DNA of 5,192 bases from Acidimicrobiales bacterium (GTDB taxonomy: Bacteria > Actinomycetota > Acidimicrobiia > Acidimicrobiales > JABEUL01): contig DAIDJA010000076.1 of the NCBI GenBank assembly GCA_027451605.1, positions 1 through 5,192 on the forward strand, read 5' to 3'. This document shows, piece after piece, positions 1-5,192 of the stretch. Each line of letters begins with the position of its first letter. Within the stretch, counting starts at the first letter, position 1. The notes under the pieces are model-generated. The model did no database searches and was not told the origin of the DNA. It saw only the letters and a program-made list of their open reading frames with translations. A program made the position numbers and the translations under genes.

Positions 1-875
1 TTTTCAATGCTGGGATCCTGTGAGTGAGAGTCTTTGGACAGTAAATCAGCATAACCCAAAATAAATGTCAGAGGTGTTCTAAGTTCATGGGATGCATCCG
101 ACAAAAATTCACGCAGCCGTTGTTCACTGATTGACCTTAAATAGAACTCTTCTTGTATTCTTGCAACCATATTGTTGAAGTCAGTTTGTAGTTCACCAAT
201 CTCGGTTTTGGGATTTGACACGGATAAGCGTTGATCAAGATCACCCGACGTCACTGCCCTTGAAGCTCTCCTGATCTTTTCGATAGGCGCCAATGAAAAT
301 CTGACAACCAATATTCCGATTAAAATTGCTGCGAATATTGCTAATAGACCAGTGTATAATTCAAATCGAAGAAGGTTGGTCATGGTTTCATTAACACCCG
401 TCAGCGGAAAAGCCTCAAGCAGAACGTAATTTTGTCCCAGAGGATAGATGAGTACCCGATAAGCGGTAGATGAGGATTTTGGCGTTGAAGTCAGATAGTA
501 GGGATGAAATTCTGAAGATACCTGTTTAACCAACGCAGCATTTACCTGTGGGAACGGCTGAAATGCTGTAGGCTTATTTCCGATGGCAACCTGAATGGAA
601 GTTACAACGGCACCGTTTTGACGCAGTTGCCCTAATGCACCTGCCTGAAGTGAAGTGGTTCCAACGGCACCTGATGATTCTGTTCCAAAATTAATATTTA
701 ACTGAGTCGCCCTGATTAATTCGTGGGTCATCTCATTCACGGACTGAAAAAGTTGCTGGTCCTCTCGACTAATTAAAAAATTCTGAAGTGCGCTGTAGGT
801 CACTAAATCCACAAGACAGAAGATAAAAACTATCAGACCGACAATCGCAATTAAAAGTCTGGACCTCAAGGACAT
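1..875 (-). CDS. Sensor histidine kinase, PhoR/TrcS-like, N-terminal part (cut by window edge)
   Basis: This is an inner-membrane sensor kinase that should autophosphorylate on His and pass the phosphate to the regulator encoded just upstream. My translation from ATG at 875 stays open for 291 codons to the left edge, so the C-terminal ATPase domain lies outside the window. Visible parts are TM1 at about residues 7-28, an extracytoplasmic sensor region at about 29-172 with no motif I recognise, TM2 at about 173-195, a HAMP domain at about 194-246 (LAPIEKIRRAS, then GDLDQRL and EIGELQTDFNNM), and the start of a HisKA domain. The H-box is SDASHELRTPL with the phospho-acceptor His at residue 263 (bases 87-89). 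The SEQRLREFLSDASHELRTPL pattern is typical of actinobacterial PhoR/TrcS kinases. The start is well constrained because an in-frame TAA lies only five codons upstream (888-890). There is no Shine-Dalgarno motif in the 36-base gap after the regulator gene. The family call is strong; the signal sensed is unknown. Confidence 0.93.
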   Translation of the reverse strand, partial: MSLRSRLLIAIVGLIVFIFCLVDLVTYSALQNFLISREDQQLFQSVNEMTHELIRATQLNINFGTESSGAVGTTSLQAGALGQLRQNGAVVTSIQVAIGNKPTAFQPFPQVNAALVKQVSSEFHPYYLTSTPKSSSTAYRVLIYPLGQNYVLLEAFPLTGVNETMTNLLRFELYTGLLAIFAAILIGILVVRFSLAPIEKIRRASRAVTSGDLDQRLSVSNPKTEIGELQTDFNNMVARIQEEFYLRSISEQRLREFLSDASHELRTPLTFILGYADLLSKDSHSQDPSIE

Positions 876-911
876 ATTATTATGAGATTATTAGTAAGAA
901 GGTTTATTAGG

Positions 912-1619
912 TTAGTCGGGATTTTCTTTATCTTTAATCACATAACCAAATCCCCTTATGGTATGAATCAACTTAGGCTCTTTGAAATCCACCTTCTTTC
1001 GCAAATAGCTAACGTAGGTCTCAAGTATTCCCGAGTCTCCCCCAAAATCATAATTCCAGACATAGTCCATTATCTGAGCTCTGGTAACTACTTTTTTAAC
1101 ATTAGACATCAAGTAGTGCAGAAGTCTGAATTCGGTCGTGGTTAAATCAACTAATTTACCGTCACGTCTCACCTCTCTCGTCTCCTCATCGAGCTCCAGT
1201 CCGTGAAATTCTAACCGTCCGGAACCTCCGGCAACATTTCCTGCCCGCCTCAAAATCGCATTTACCCTTGCCACCAGCTCCTCCAAACTAAAAGGTTTGG
1301 TCACATAGTCGTCGCCGCCTACGGTCAAACCTCTTATTTTATCGTCCGTGGAATCTTTGGCGGTCAAAAACAATATAGGAGTTCTTGCCGTTGAATTCGA
1401 TATCTTTTTTGCTAAATCAAAGCCGTTCATGTCCGGCAACATGACATCTAAAATTATAATGTCAAATTTGTCGGCGAGATACTTTTTAATCGCATTTGTT
1501 CCATTGGTGGCAACCTCGGGCTGGAAACCCGCAAATTTTAGCGCCGAAGCGATTAAATCTGCCAGACCTGGCTCATCGTCTACCACCAATACCTTTGGTG
1601 AATTTTTAGTTAGTGCCAT
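912..1619 (-). CDS. OmpR/PhoB-family response regulator, PhoP/TrcR-like
   Basis: This is a cytoplasmic two-component transcription factor of 235 residues, the normal length for the OmpR family. The receiver domain spans about residues 9-122 and has all key residues: acidic pair D14/D15, phospho-acceptor D58 (IIILDVMLPDMNG), T86 (FLTAKD), switch Y105 and K108 (GGDDYVTKPFSLEE). A short Gly-rich linker (about 126-134) leads to a winged-helix DNA-binding domain (about 135-229). That domain contains the TTTEFRLLHYL segment, a recognition-helix region around 196-210 (ILETYVSYLRKKV) and the C-terminal hairpin HTIRGFGYVI. The FGGD...YVSYLRKK and GGDDYVTKPFSLEE blocks resemble mycobacterial PhoP, but orthology is not shown and no symbol is given. 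The kinase gene follows after 36 bases, so the two form a cognate pair. No Shine-Dalgarno precedes ATG 1619; a -10-like CATAAT ends six bases upstream, which suggests leaderless expression. Confidence 0.97.
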   Translation of the reverse strand: MALTKNSPKVLVVDDEPGLADLIASALKFAGFQPEVATNGTNAIKKYLADKFDIIILDVMLPDMNGFDLAKKISNSTARTPILFLTAKDSTDDKIRGLTVGGDDYVTKPFSLEELVARVNAILRRAGNVAGGSGRLEFHGLELDEETREVRRDGKLVDLTTTEFRLLHYLMSNVKKVVTRAQIMDYVWNYDFGGDSGILETYVSYLRKKVDFKEPKLIHTIRGFGYVIKDKENPD

Positions 1620-1625
1620 ACTTAT

Positions 1626-1631
1626 ATTATG
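1626..1631 (-). promoter_or_regulatory. Possible -10 element for leaderless response-regulator mRNA
   Basis: The minus strand reads CATAAT, five of six matches to TATAAT, and exactly six bases separate it from ATG 1619. That spacing would put the transcription start on the A of the start codon. No Shine-Dalgarno lies upstream of this ATG, which fits a leaderless message. No good -35 hexamer is found at 16-19 bases, so the case rests on the -10 match and spacing only, in an AT-rich gap. Confidence 0.35.
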
Positions 1632-1646
1632 ACACTGTCTTTTTAA

Positions 1647-1668
1647 TTAAGGCTGTAAATTTCCTTAA
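1647..1668. repeat. 6-bp inverted repeat in the MMPL-regulator gap
   Basis: TTAAGG (1647-1652) and CCTTAA (1663-1668) are perfect inverted arms around a 10-base spacer. They lie just upstream of the possible -10 element of the regulator gene, where an operator could sit. The minus-strand sequence after the second arm is A-rich rather than T-rich, so it does not look like an intrinsic terminator of the MMPL gene. Confidence 0.4.
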
Positions 1669-1680
1669 AATATCCCTATT

Positions 1681-3987
1681 TTATGATTTATCGTCGATTT
1701 CTGTTTCAGGATAAATCTCAGATTTAACCTTAAATAACTTGGACGGCCACCAGTTGTAGCGTCCCAAAATTACAACTGTTGAAGGTACCAATAGCGTTCT
1801 TACGAAAAATGTATCCATTAAAATTCCTAAAGCGAGCCCAAATCCAACATCACTAATCTCAGTTGAACCCGATATTGCACCTTCGATTGCAAGTACCACA
1901 AATGTACCGGCGAGGATTAAACCCGCAGACGTCACTGTTGTGCCCGTTGTAGACAGTGCTTTAGATACAGCCTGCTTAAGGGTTAAGCCGTGAGCTTCCT
2001 CTCTAATTCTGGTCATAACCAGAATGTTGTAATCCTCTCCCAATGCCAATAAAAACACAAACATCAAAAATGGCAAAATAAAAGTTAGGCCTCCGTCATG
2101 AAAAACATCAATGAACAAAAGTACGGATACCCCCAAAGCGGCAAAGTAACTAACGGCAACCGAAGCTATCAGATAAAGTGGCGCAACTAGTGAACGCATA
2201 ACCAAAATTAATAAAATTGCGATAATTAAAATTGCGATAGGTATCACCGTCTTTAAGTCCGATGATGATACGGAGCTTATGTCATAAATTGCCGGAGCCT
2301 GTCCTGCCACACCGGAGTCAATTGCAGCTACGGAATTTGCGGTTGACGTTACCGAAGCTCTGATTTGAGGAACAATATCGATAGAAGCAGTGTTGCCCGG
2401 ATCACCTGTTGACAGTCCTACCAGATACTGCAAGGTCTTACCATCAGATGACACAAAGTTTTTAGACGCAGCGTACGCAATATACTCGTTCTTAGTAACG
2501 GACATTTCGGATAAGTTCGAAGGTGGGAGCGGCGAAAGCTTTGCCGGATTACCAAGCAACGAATGCAATCTCACCCAATCGGATGCGGTCAGCTTAAGTG
2601 TAGATACCGACAGAGGACCTGAAATCTTCGTAAAATACCCTGATTTAATTAAATCGGATTGTATTTGGCTAAGTTTGCCCGGAGTTTGCCATATTGGCTC
2701 TCCAAATTTAAAAATCACCGCGGTTGGATTTGAACTGGTTTTTGGAAAGTGCTGGCTTATTAACTGGCTCGCCACCGCAGCATCGGTTCCTTTTGGCGCA
2801 GTAGCTGTACCGCCGAAGCCCGCAGGTTTATCACCGACTGAAAATACAGCCATTATTCCGAACAATATTATACCGACCACCAAAGTGACGGCGGGTCTTT
2901 TAACAATAGCAGCCGAAATTTCTCCCCATGCCCCCGATTTTTTCTGATTGGGATTCGGCCTGCTTGGCCAGAATACCGCTCGCCCAAAAATCGCAAAAAG
3001 CGCGGGAAGTAGCGTCAATCCTGCTAACAGCATAAAAAATATTCCGATTGCAAGAGGTATGCCCAAAGATTTATAAATTCCAAATGTTGAAGCCATAAGA
3101 GAAAGTAACGCAGCGATGACGGTACCTGCCGAAAACGTGATCGACTCTCCGACCCTAGATACCGCCTTTATTATGGCATCGTGGTGAGAAAGTCCGTTTC
3201 TTATCTCCTCCCGTTGTCTAAATATTAAAAATAACCCATAGTCGGTACCGGCTCCAAGCAACAAAACAATCAAAAGAAAAGAGCTTATTGCAGATACCTG
3301 AAGACCATGATGGGCCAGCTCAGCTATAACAGGACCGGAGATTGTAACCACAAGAACTGCAGGTAACAGGACTAAAAACGGCGCCAAAATCGAACGAAAA
3401 ACCAAAAACAGTAGAACCAAAATAAAAATTATCGAAAATAGTTGTAGCTGATTTGAAGTATTACCCGTCTTGGACTGTGACGCAACCTGAATTGCCACCT
3501 CACCACCAACATGACCGGAAAGATCGCTGCCAGTTAATGTCTTATTCACGGCACCGGTAACAGCGGCAATTAGTGTATTGTCCCCGGTTGATGGTCCCTG
3601 TGAAGTATTACTCAAAACTTGAATCAGTTCCGCTTGTTTGTCAAGCGACACTCCTAAATCCTGAACTTTGACTATCGAATTCACCTTGGCAAGATCGGCC
3701 TTAAGGATACTGATTTCTTGTATGTCACTTGCAGTTAGCTGGCCATTTTTGGACACAACAATGATTTGAACCGGCACTACCCCCGAAGGTGCAAACGGTG
3801 CATCAAGCGTTTCGGCTTTAGTTGAAGGAGAATTAGCCGGCAAAAAGGCCGAATTATTTGAATTGGATACGGAATTTAAGGAAGGGAAGAAATGTACTGC
3901 CAAAATTGTCGCCAAAACCCAAAATATCAGTATGAACCAACGGGCTTTGACCGAAAAAGTACCGATCGTTTTATAAACTTTATGCAT
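1681..3987 (-). CDS. MMPL-family RND transporter (YdfJ type)
   Basis: This is a 768-residue integral membrane transporter of the MMPL branch of the RND superfamily. It has the two-fold repeat of that family: TM1 (about 17-35), a large external loop (about 36-182), TM2-TM6 (about 183-335), a short cytoplasmic segment, TM7 (about 364-383), a second large loop (about 384-579), and TM8-TM12 (about 580-740). The paired proton-relay motifs in TM4 and TM10 are both intact: GAGTDYGLFL with D249/Y250, and LGEDYNILVMTRIREE with D652/Y653. The length fits the short YdfJ-like MMPL proteins rather than the longer mycobacterial MmpL proteins of about 950 residues, and no long C-terminal cytoplasmic domain is present. 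Family members export lipids or hydrophobic compounds using proton motive force; the substrate here cannot be read from sequence. The gene starts 40 bases after the hydrolase gene, with GGAG (minus strand, 3999-4002) 11 bases before ATG 3987, a slightly long spacing. The regulator gene follows after 61 bases. Confidence 0.95.
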   Translation of the reverse strand: MHKVYKTIGTFSVKARWFILIFWVLATILAVHFFPSLNSVSNSNNSAFLPANSPSTKAETLDAPFAPSGVVPVQIIVVSKNGQLTASDIQEISILKADLAKVNSIVKVQDLGVSLDKQAELIQVLSNTSQGPSTGDNTLIAAVTGAVNKTLTGSDLSGHVGGEVAIQVASQSKTGNTSNQLQLFSIIFILVLLFLVFRSILAPFLVLLPAVLVVTISGPVIAELAHHGLQVSAISSFLLIVLLLGAGTDYGLFLIFRQREEIRNGLSHHDAIIKAVSRVGESITFSAGTVIAALLSLMASTFGIYKSLGIPLAIGIFFMLLAGLTLLPALFAIFGRAVFWPSRPNPNQKKSGAWGEISAAIVKRPAVTLVVGIILFGIMAVFSVGDKPAGFGGTATAPKGTDAAVASQLISQHFPKTSSNPTAVIFKFGEPIWQTPGKLSQIQSDLIKSGYFTKISGPLSVSTLKLTASDWVRLHSLLGNPAKLSPLPPSNLSEMSVTKNEYIAYAASKNFVSSDGKTLQYLVGLSTGDPGNTASIDIVPQIRASVTSTANSVAAIDSGVAGQAPAIYDISSVSSSDLKTVIPIAILIIAILLILVMRSLVAPLYLIASVAVSYFAALGVSVLLFIDVFHDGGLTFILPFLMFVFLLALGEDYNILVMTRIREEAHGLTLKQAVSKALSTTGTTVTSAGLILAGTFVVLAIEGAISGSTEISDVGFGLALGILMDTFFVRTLLVPSTVVILGRYNWWPSKLFKVKSEIYPETEIDDKS
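2209..2238 (-). repeat. Tandem 15-bp repeat inside the MMPL gene (TM8)
   Basis: Two adjacent 15-base units begin with the same 12 bases (minus strand ATCGCAATTTTA) and encode IAILI then IAILL at residues 584-593. They form part of the hydrophobic core of TM8. The repeat is in frame and does not disturb the protein; hydrophobic low complexity explains it adequately. Confidence 0.6.
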
Positions 3988-3998
3988 TGAAATAGCTA

Positions 3999-4002
3999 CT
4001 CC
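3999..4002 (-). promoter_or_regulatory. Possible ribosome binding site of the MMPL gene
   Basis: The minus strand reads GGAG here, 11 bases before ATG 3987. The spacing is a little long, but no better site lies in the 40-base gap after the hydrolase stop. Confidence 0.4.
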
Positions 4003-4027
4003 GGGTTAATTTAAGTTGAATGTAGAA

Positions 4028-4858
4028 CTAAAGGGCTGAATAGTCTTCGCCCAAAAACTCTGAAAACATCGTCAGACAACGCGCCCAAGCGTCTCTGGAT
4101 GCATCAATTGAATATGCGGGTCTTGTGTCGTTATGAAATCCGTGCTGAGCTCCGGGATAAATCACTACTCTGTAGTCGCCGTTTACTGCCTCGACATGTT
4201 TTTTAAAGGTTTCAATCCCAGAATTTACTGCCTGATCTTCACCGGCATATATCCCCAATAAGGGACATGAAATGTTTCCCATGATGTCTTCAGATGGCAC
4301 CCCGCCGTAAAATGAGACACCGACATCCAATTCAGAATCAGAGCATGCCAAAGCGGAAACAATACCGCCGCCCATGCAAAATCCGACAGCACCAACTTTT
4401 CTGCTATTACTTTTGGACTTATATCCTTTAATGATGGATTTAATTGTCTCAACATATTCATTCTTTTTGGCAATTTGAGAAAAAGTCATTTCCTGGGTCT
4501 GAACAATTCTTTCTGCCAACTCAGGATCCATTGATTCTAAAGTTTCCCGTCTTTTGTTTGAATCTCCAAAAACCGCAAAACCTACCGAATCTATCACACC
4601 TTTCAGCTCCTCAACCCGTGCAAAACTAACTTCGGGTGCCCTGACTCCACCTATCGACAAAAGATCCGGAGCTACAACGCTGTAGCCGGCTTTTGCAAAT
4701 CTTATCGCTACATCTTCAATGTGATCATTAACCCCCCAAACTTCCTGGACTAATATGACCATTGGAGCAGTATCTTGAACCTGGACATAAGAACTTAAAA
4801 AAGCCTGAATCGGAGTTTCTCCGATAGACACGGTTTCCCATCCGAACTTTAATTCCAT
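4028..4858 (-). CDS. Dienelactone hydrolase family protein (alpha/beta hydrolase)
   Basis: This is a soluble alpha/beta-hydrolase of 276 residues, with no signal peptide. The dienelactone hydrolase signature is complete. The nucleophile is C161 in GFCMGGG, the acid is D208 in YAGEDQAV and the base is H239 in GAQHGFHND. The early Glu (E39, in LVQEVWGVNDHIEDV) that activates the cysteine in the classical enzyme is also present. The downstream RPAYSIDASRDAWAR segment and terminal helix are also typical. The protein is about 40 residues longer than classical dienelactone hydrolase, with much of the excess between about residues 84 and 128, before the nucleophile elbow. Family members cleave lactones or esters; many genome-encoded homologues have unknown substrates, so a role in chlorocatechol breakdown should not be assumed, and no catechol-pathway gene is nearby. 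ATG 4858 is preceded by GAGGG (minus strand, 4869-4873) at a 10-base spacing, which supports the start. The stop is TAG. It is probably the first gene of the cluster. Confidence 0.95.
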   Translation of the reverse strand: MELKFGWETVSIGETPIQAFLSSYVQVQDTAPMVILVQEVWGVNDHIEDVAIRFAKAGYSVVAPDLLSIGGVRAPEVSFARVEELKGVIDSVGFAVFGDSNKRRETLESMDPELAERIVQTQEMTFSQIAKKNEYVETIKSIIKGYKSKSNSRKVGAVGFCMGGGIVSALACSDSELDVGVSFYGGVPSEDIMGNISCPLLGIYAGEDQAVNSGIETFKKHVEAVNGDYRVVIYPGAQHGFHNDTRPAYSIDASRDAWARCLTMFSEFLGEDYSAL

Positions 4859-4868
4859 CTTTCTAATT

Positions 4869-4873
4869 CCCTC
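4869..4873 (-). promoter_or_regulatory. Ribosome binding site of the hydrolase gene
   Basis: The minus strand reads GAGGG here, followed by 10 bases and then ATG at 4858. It is the best Shine-Dalgarno match among the four genes and supports the chosen start. The regulator and kinase genes lack such a site. Confidence 0.6.
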
Positions 4874-4886
4874 ATAAGTTTCAACT

Positions 4887-4897
4887 CAAATTAAGTG
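4887..4897. repeat. 11-bp direct repeat CAAATTAAGTG, copy 1
   Basis: This 11-mer recurs exactly at 5141-5151 in the same orientation. Its core CAAATTAA also occurs at 4937-4944. Copy 1 lies between the candidate -10 element and the hydrolase start, where a bound protein could affect expression. No known regulator site is recognised. Confidence 0.45.
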
Positions 4898-4915
4898 TAA
4901 ATGTAGCAAAGTGCC

Positions 4916-4921
4916 ATAATA
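4916..4921 (-). promoter_or_regulatory. Weak candidate -10 element for the hydrolase gene
   Basis: The minus strand reads TATTAT, five of six matches to TATAAT, and would give a leader of about 50 bases that includes the GAGGG site. The best -35 at an 18-base spacer is TTTAAT, only three of six matches. Other -10-like hexamers occur in this AT-rich region, for example TATAAA on the minus strand at 5059-5064, so the assignment is tentative. Confidence 0.2.
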
Positions 4922-5099
4922 AATGCACCCCAACTGCAAATTAAACATAGCACACACTATTCTAATCTAGTTAATAAAACAATATTTAAGGCATTTGAGA
5001 TGTTACACTCGAAAATTTTAAGCAAAGATTAAGCATAGATTTTTCTACCTGTCGCCTTTTTATAGGTCCCCTTCCATTGGCTGCCGTTTATCAAAACAA

Positions 5100-5111
5100 A
5101 AAACCGGTTTT
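5100..5111. repeat. 12-bp perfect palindrome AAAACCGGTTTT
   Basis: The sequence equals its own reverse complement over 12 bases and is flanked by A-runs. A two-fold symmetric operator is possible. On the minus strand a T-rich tract follows, but with CCGG as the loop only four A-U pairs remain, so a functional terminator hairpin is unlikely. Confidence 0.45.
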
Positions 5112-5140
5112 AAAAAATCTACTAAAATAAGTATCTATCA

Positions 5141-5151
5141 CAAATTAAGTG
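5141..5151. repeat. 11-bp direct repeat CAAATTAAGTG, copy 2
   Basis: This is an exact repeat of the 11-mer at 4887-4897. The flanks here also make a short inverted repeat, TCAC at 5139-5142 and GTGA at 5149-5152 around seven bases, which copy 1 lacks. Confidence 0.45.
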
Positions 5152-5192
5152 AAATAAACAAAATTTACCTATTTGTCTTTTTCATAGTTTGG

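Larger units (their letters stand above)
4859..5192. other. AT-rich non-coding region upstream of the gene cluster
   Basis: No ORF of credible length, RNA gene or mobile-element end can be supported in these 334 bases. The region holds the hydrolase ribosome binding site, a possible promoter, an 11-bp direct repeat and a 12-bp palindrome. It probably contains the main promoter of the leftward gene cluster. Whatever gene lies further right is out of view. Confidence 0.7.

Noticed and set aside
882..1145. 87-residue plus-strand open frame
   Set aside because: It is antisense to the C-terminal end of the response regulator, whose winged-helix sequence is unmistakable; shadow frame.
1348..1632. 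94-residue plus-strand open frame
   Set aside because: It is antisense to the receiver domain of the response regulator, including the D58 region; shadow frame.
1620..1680. PhoP box (tandem TCACAGC-like repeats) before the regulator gene
   Set aside because: Only one partial match (TTACAGC, minus strand) is present and no second copy lies at the expected 11-base period.
2390..2947. 185-residue open frame on the plus strand
   Set aside because: It lies wholly antisense to the MMPL gene, whose TM and GxDY motifs fix the coding frame. The plus-strand product has no recognisable domain and no ribosome binding site was evident.
4225..4473. 82-residue minus-strand frame inside the hydrolase gene
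   Set aside because: It overlaps the hydrolase in another frame across the catalytic C161 and D208 motifs; no independent support.
4444..4629. 61-residue plus-strand frame
   Set aside because: It is antisense to the hydrolase gene and has no recognisable features.
4989..5039. 16-codon minus-strand mini-ORF (MLNLCLKF...) upstream of the hydrolase gene
   Set aside because: There is no convincing ribosome binding site and no leader-peptide pattern such as a run of one amino acid; such short ORFs are expected by chance.
5043..5068. Hairpin or terminator around ACCT...AGGT
   Set aside because: The arms are only four base pairs with a 13-base loop, and the geometry does not fit an intrinsic terminator.
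5165..5192. Possible tail of a minus-strand gene entering from the right edge
   Set aside because: Two frames are open for only eight to nine codons before stops (TAG at 5169-5171, TAA at 5165-5167), which is too short to judge without more sequence.

Overview
This 5.2-kb window is AT-rich (roughly 43% GC by eye). It carries four genes, all on the minus strand, so transcription runs from the right end to the left end. In transcription order they are a dienelactone-hydrolase-family enzyme, an MMPL/YdfJ-type RND membrane transporter, an OmpR-family response regulator, and the N-terminal part of a sensor histidine kinase that runs off the left edge. The gaps are 40, 61 and 36 bases and no convincing intrinsic terminator is visible in them, so one operon, or an operon with an internal promoter, is the simplest reading.

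The regulator and kinase sequences resemble the actinobacterial PhoP/PhoR (TrcR/TrcS) type: a GGDDYVTKPFSLEE block and an FGGD...YVSYLRKK block in the regulator, and a SEQRLREFLSDASHELRTPL block in the kinase. MMPL transporters are also abundant in actinobacteria. The base composition, the Ile/Lys/Asn/Ser-rich proteins and the TAA/TAG stops do not fit typical high-GC actinobacteria. A low-GC actinobacterial lineage (for example freshwater or marine planktonic groups) or a candidate-phyla (Patescibacteria) genome with actinobacteria-like two-component genes are both possible. The sequence alone does not decide.

Layout: 1-875, partial kinase; 876-911, short gap; 912-1619, response regulator; 1620-1680, gap with a possible leaderless promoter and a 6-bp inverted repeat; 1681-3987, MMPL transporter; 3988-4027, gap with a possible SD; 4028-4858, hydrolase; 4859-5192, AT-rich non-coding stretch with an 11-bp direct repeat, a 12-bp palindrome and a possible promoter, and no gene that can be supported.

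As a working model (inference), the kinase senses an envelope condition and phosphorylates the regulator, which controls this transporter/hydrolase locus and perhaps others. The transporter would use proton motive force to move a lipid or other hydrophobic compound, and the soluble hydrolase would act on a related ester or lactone. No phage, IS element, CRISPR array, tRNA or rRNA was seen. I found no clearly new biological system. The points most worth a second look are the linkage of hydrolase, exporter and two-component system, the apparently leaderless regulator gene, the extra segment in the hydrolase and the repeats upstream of the cluster.
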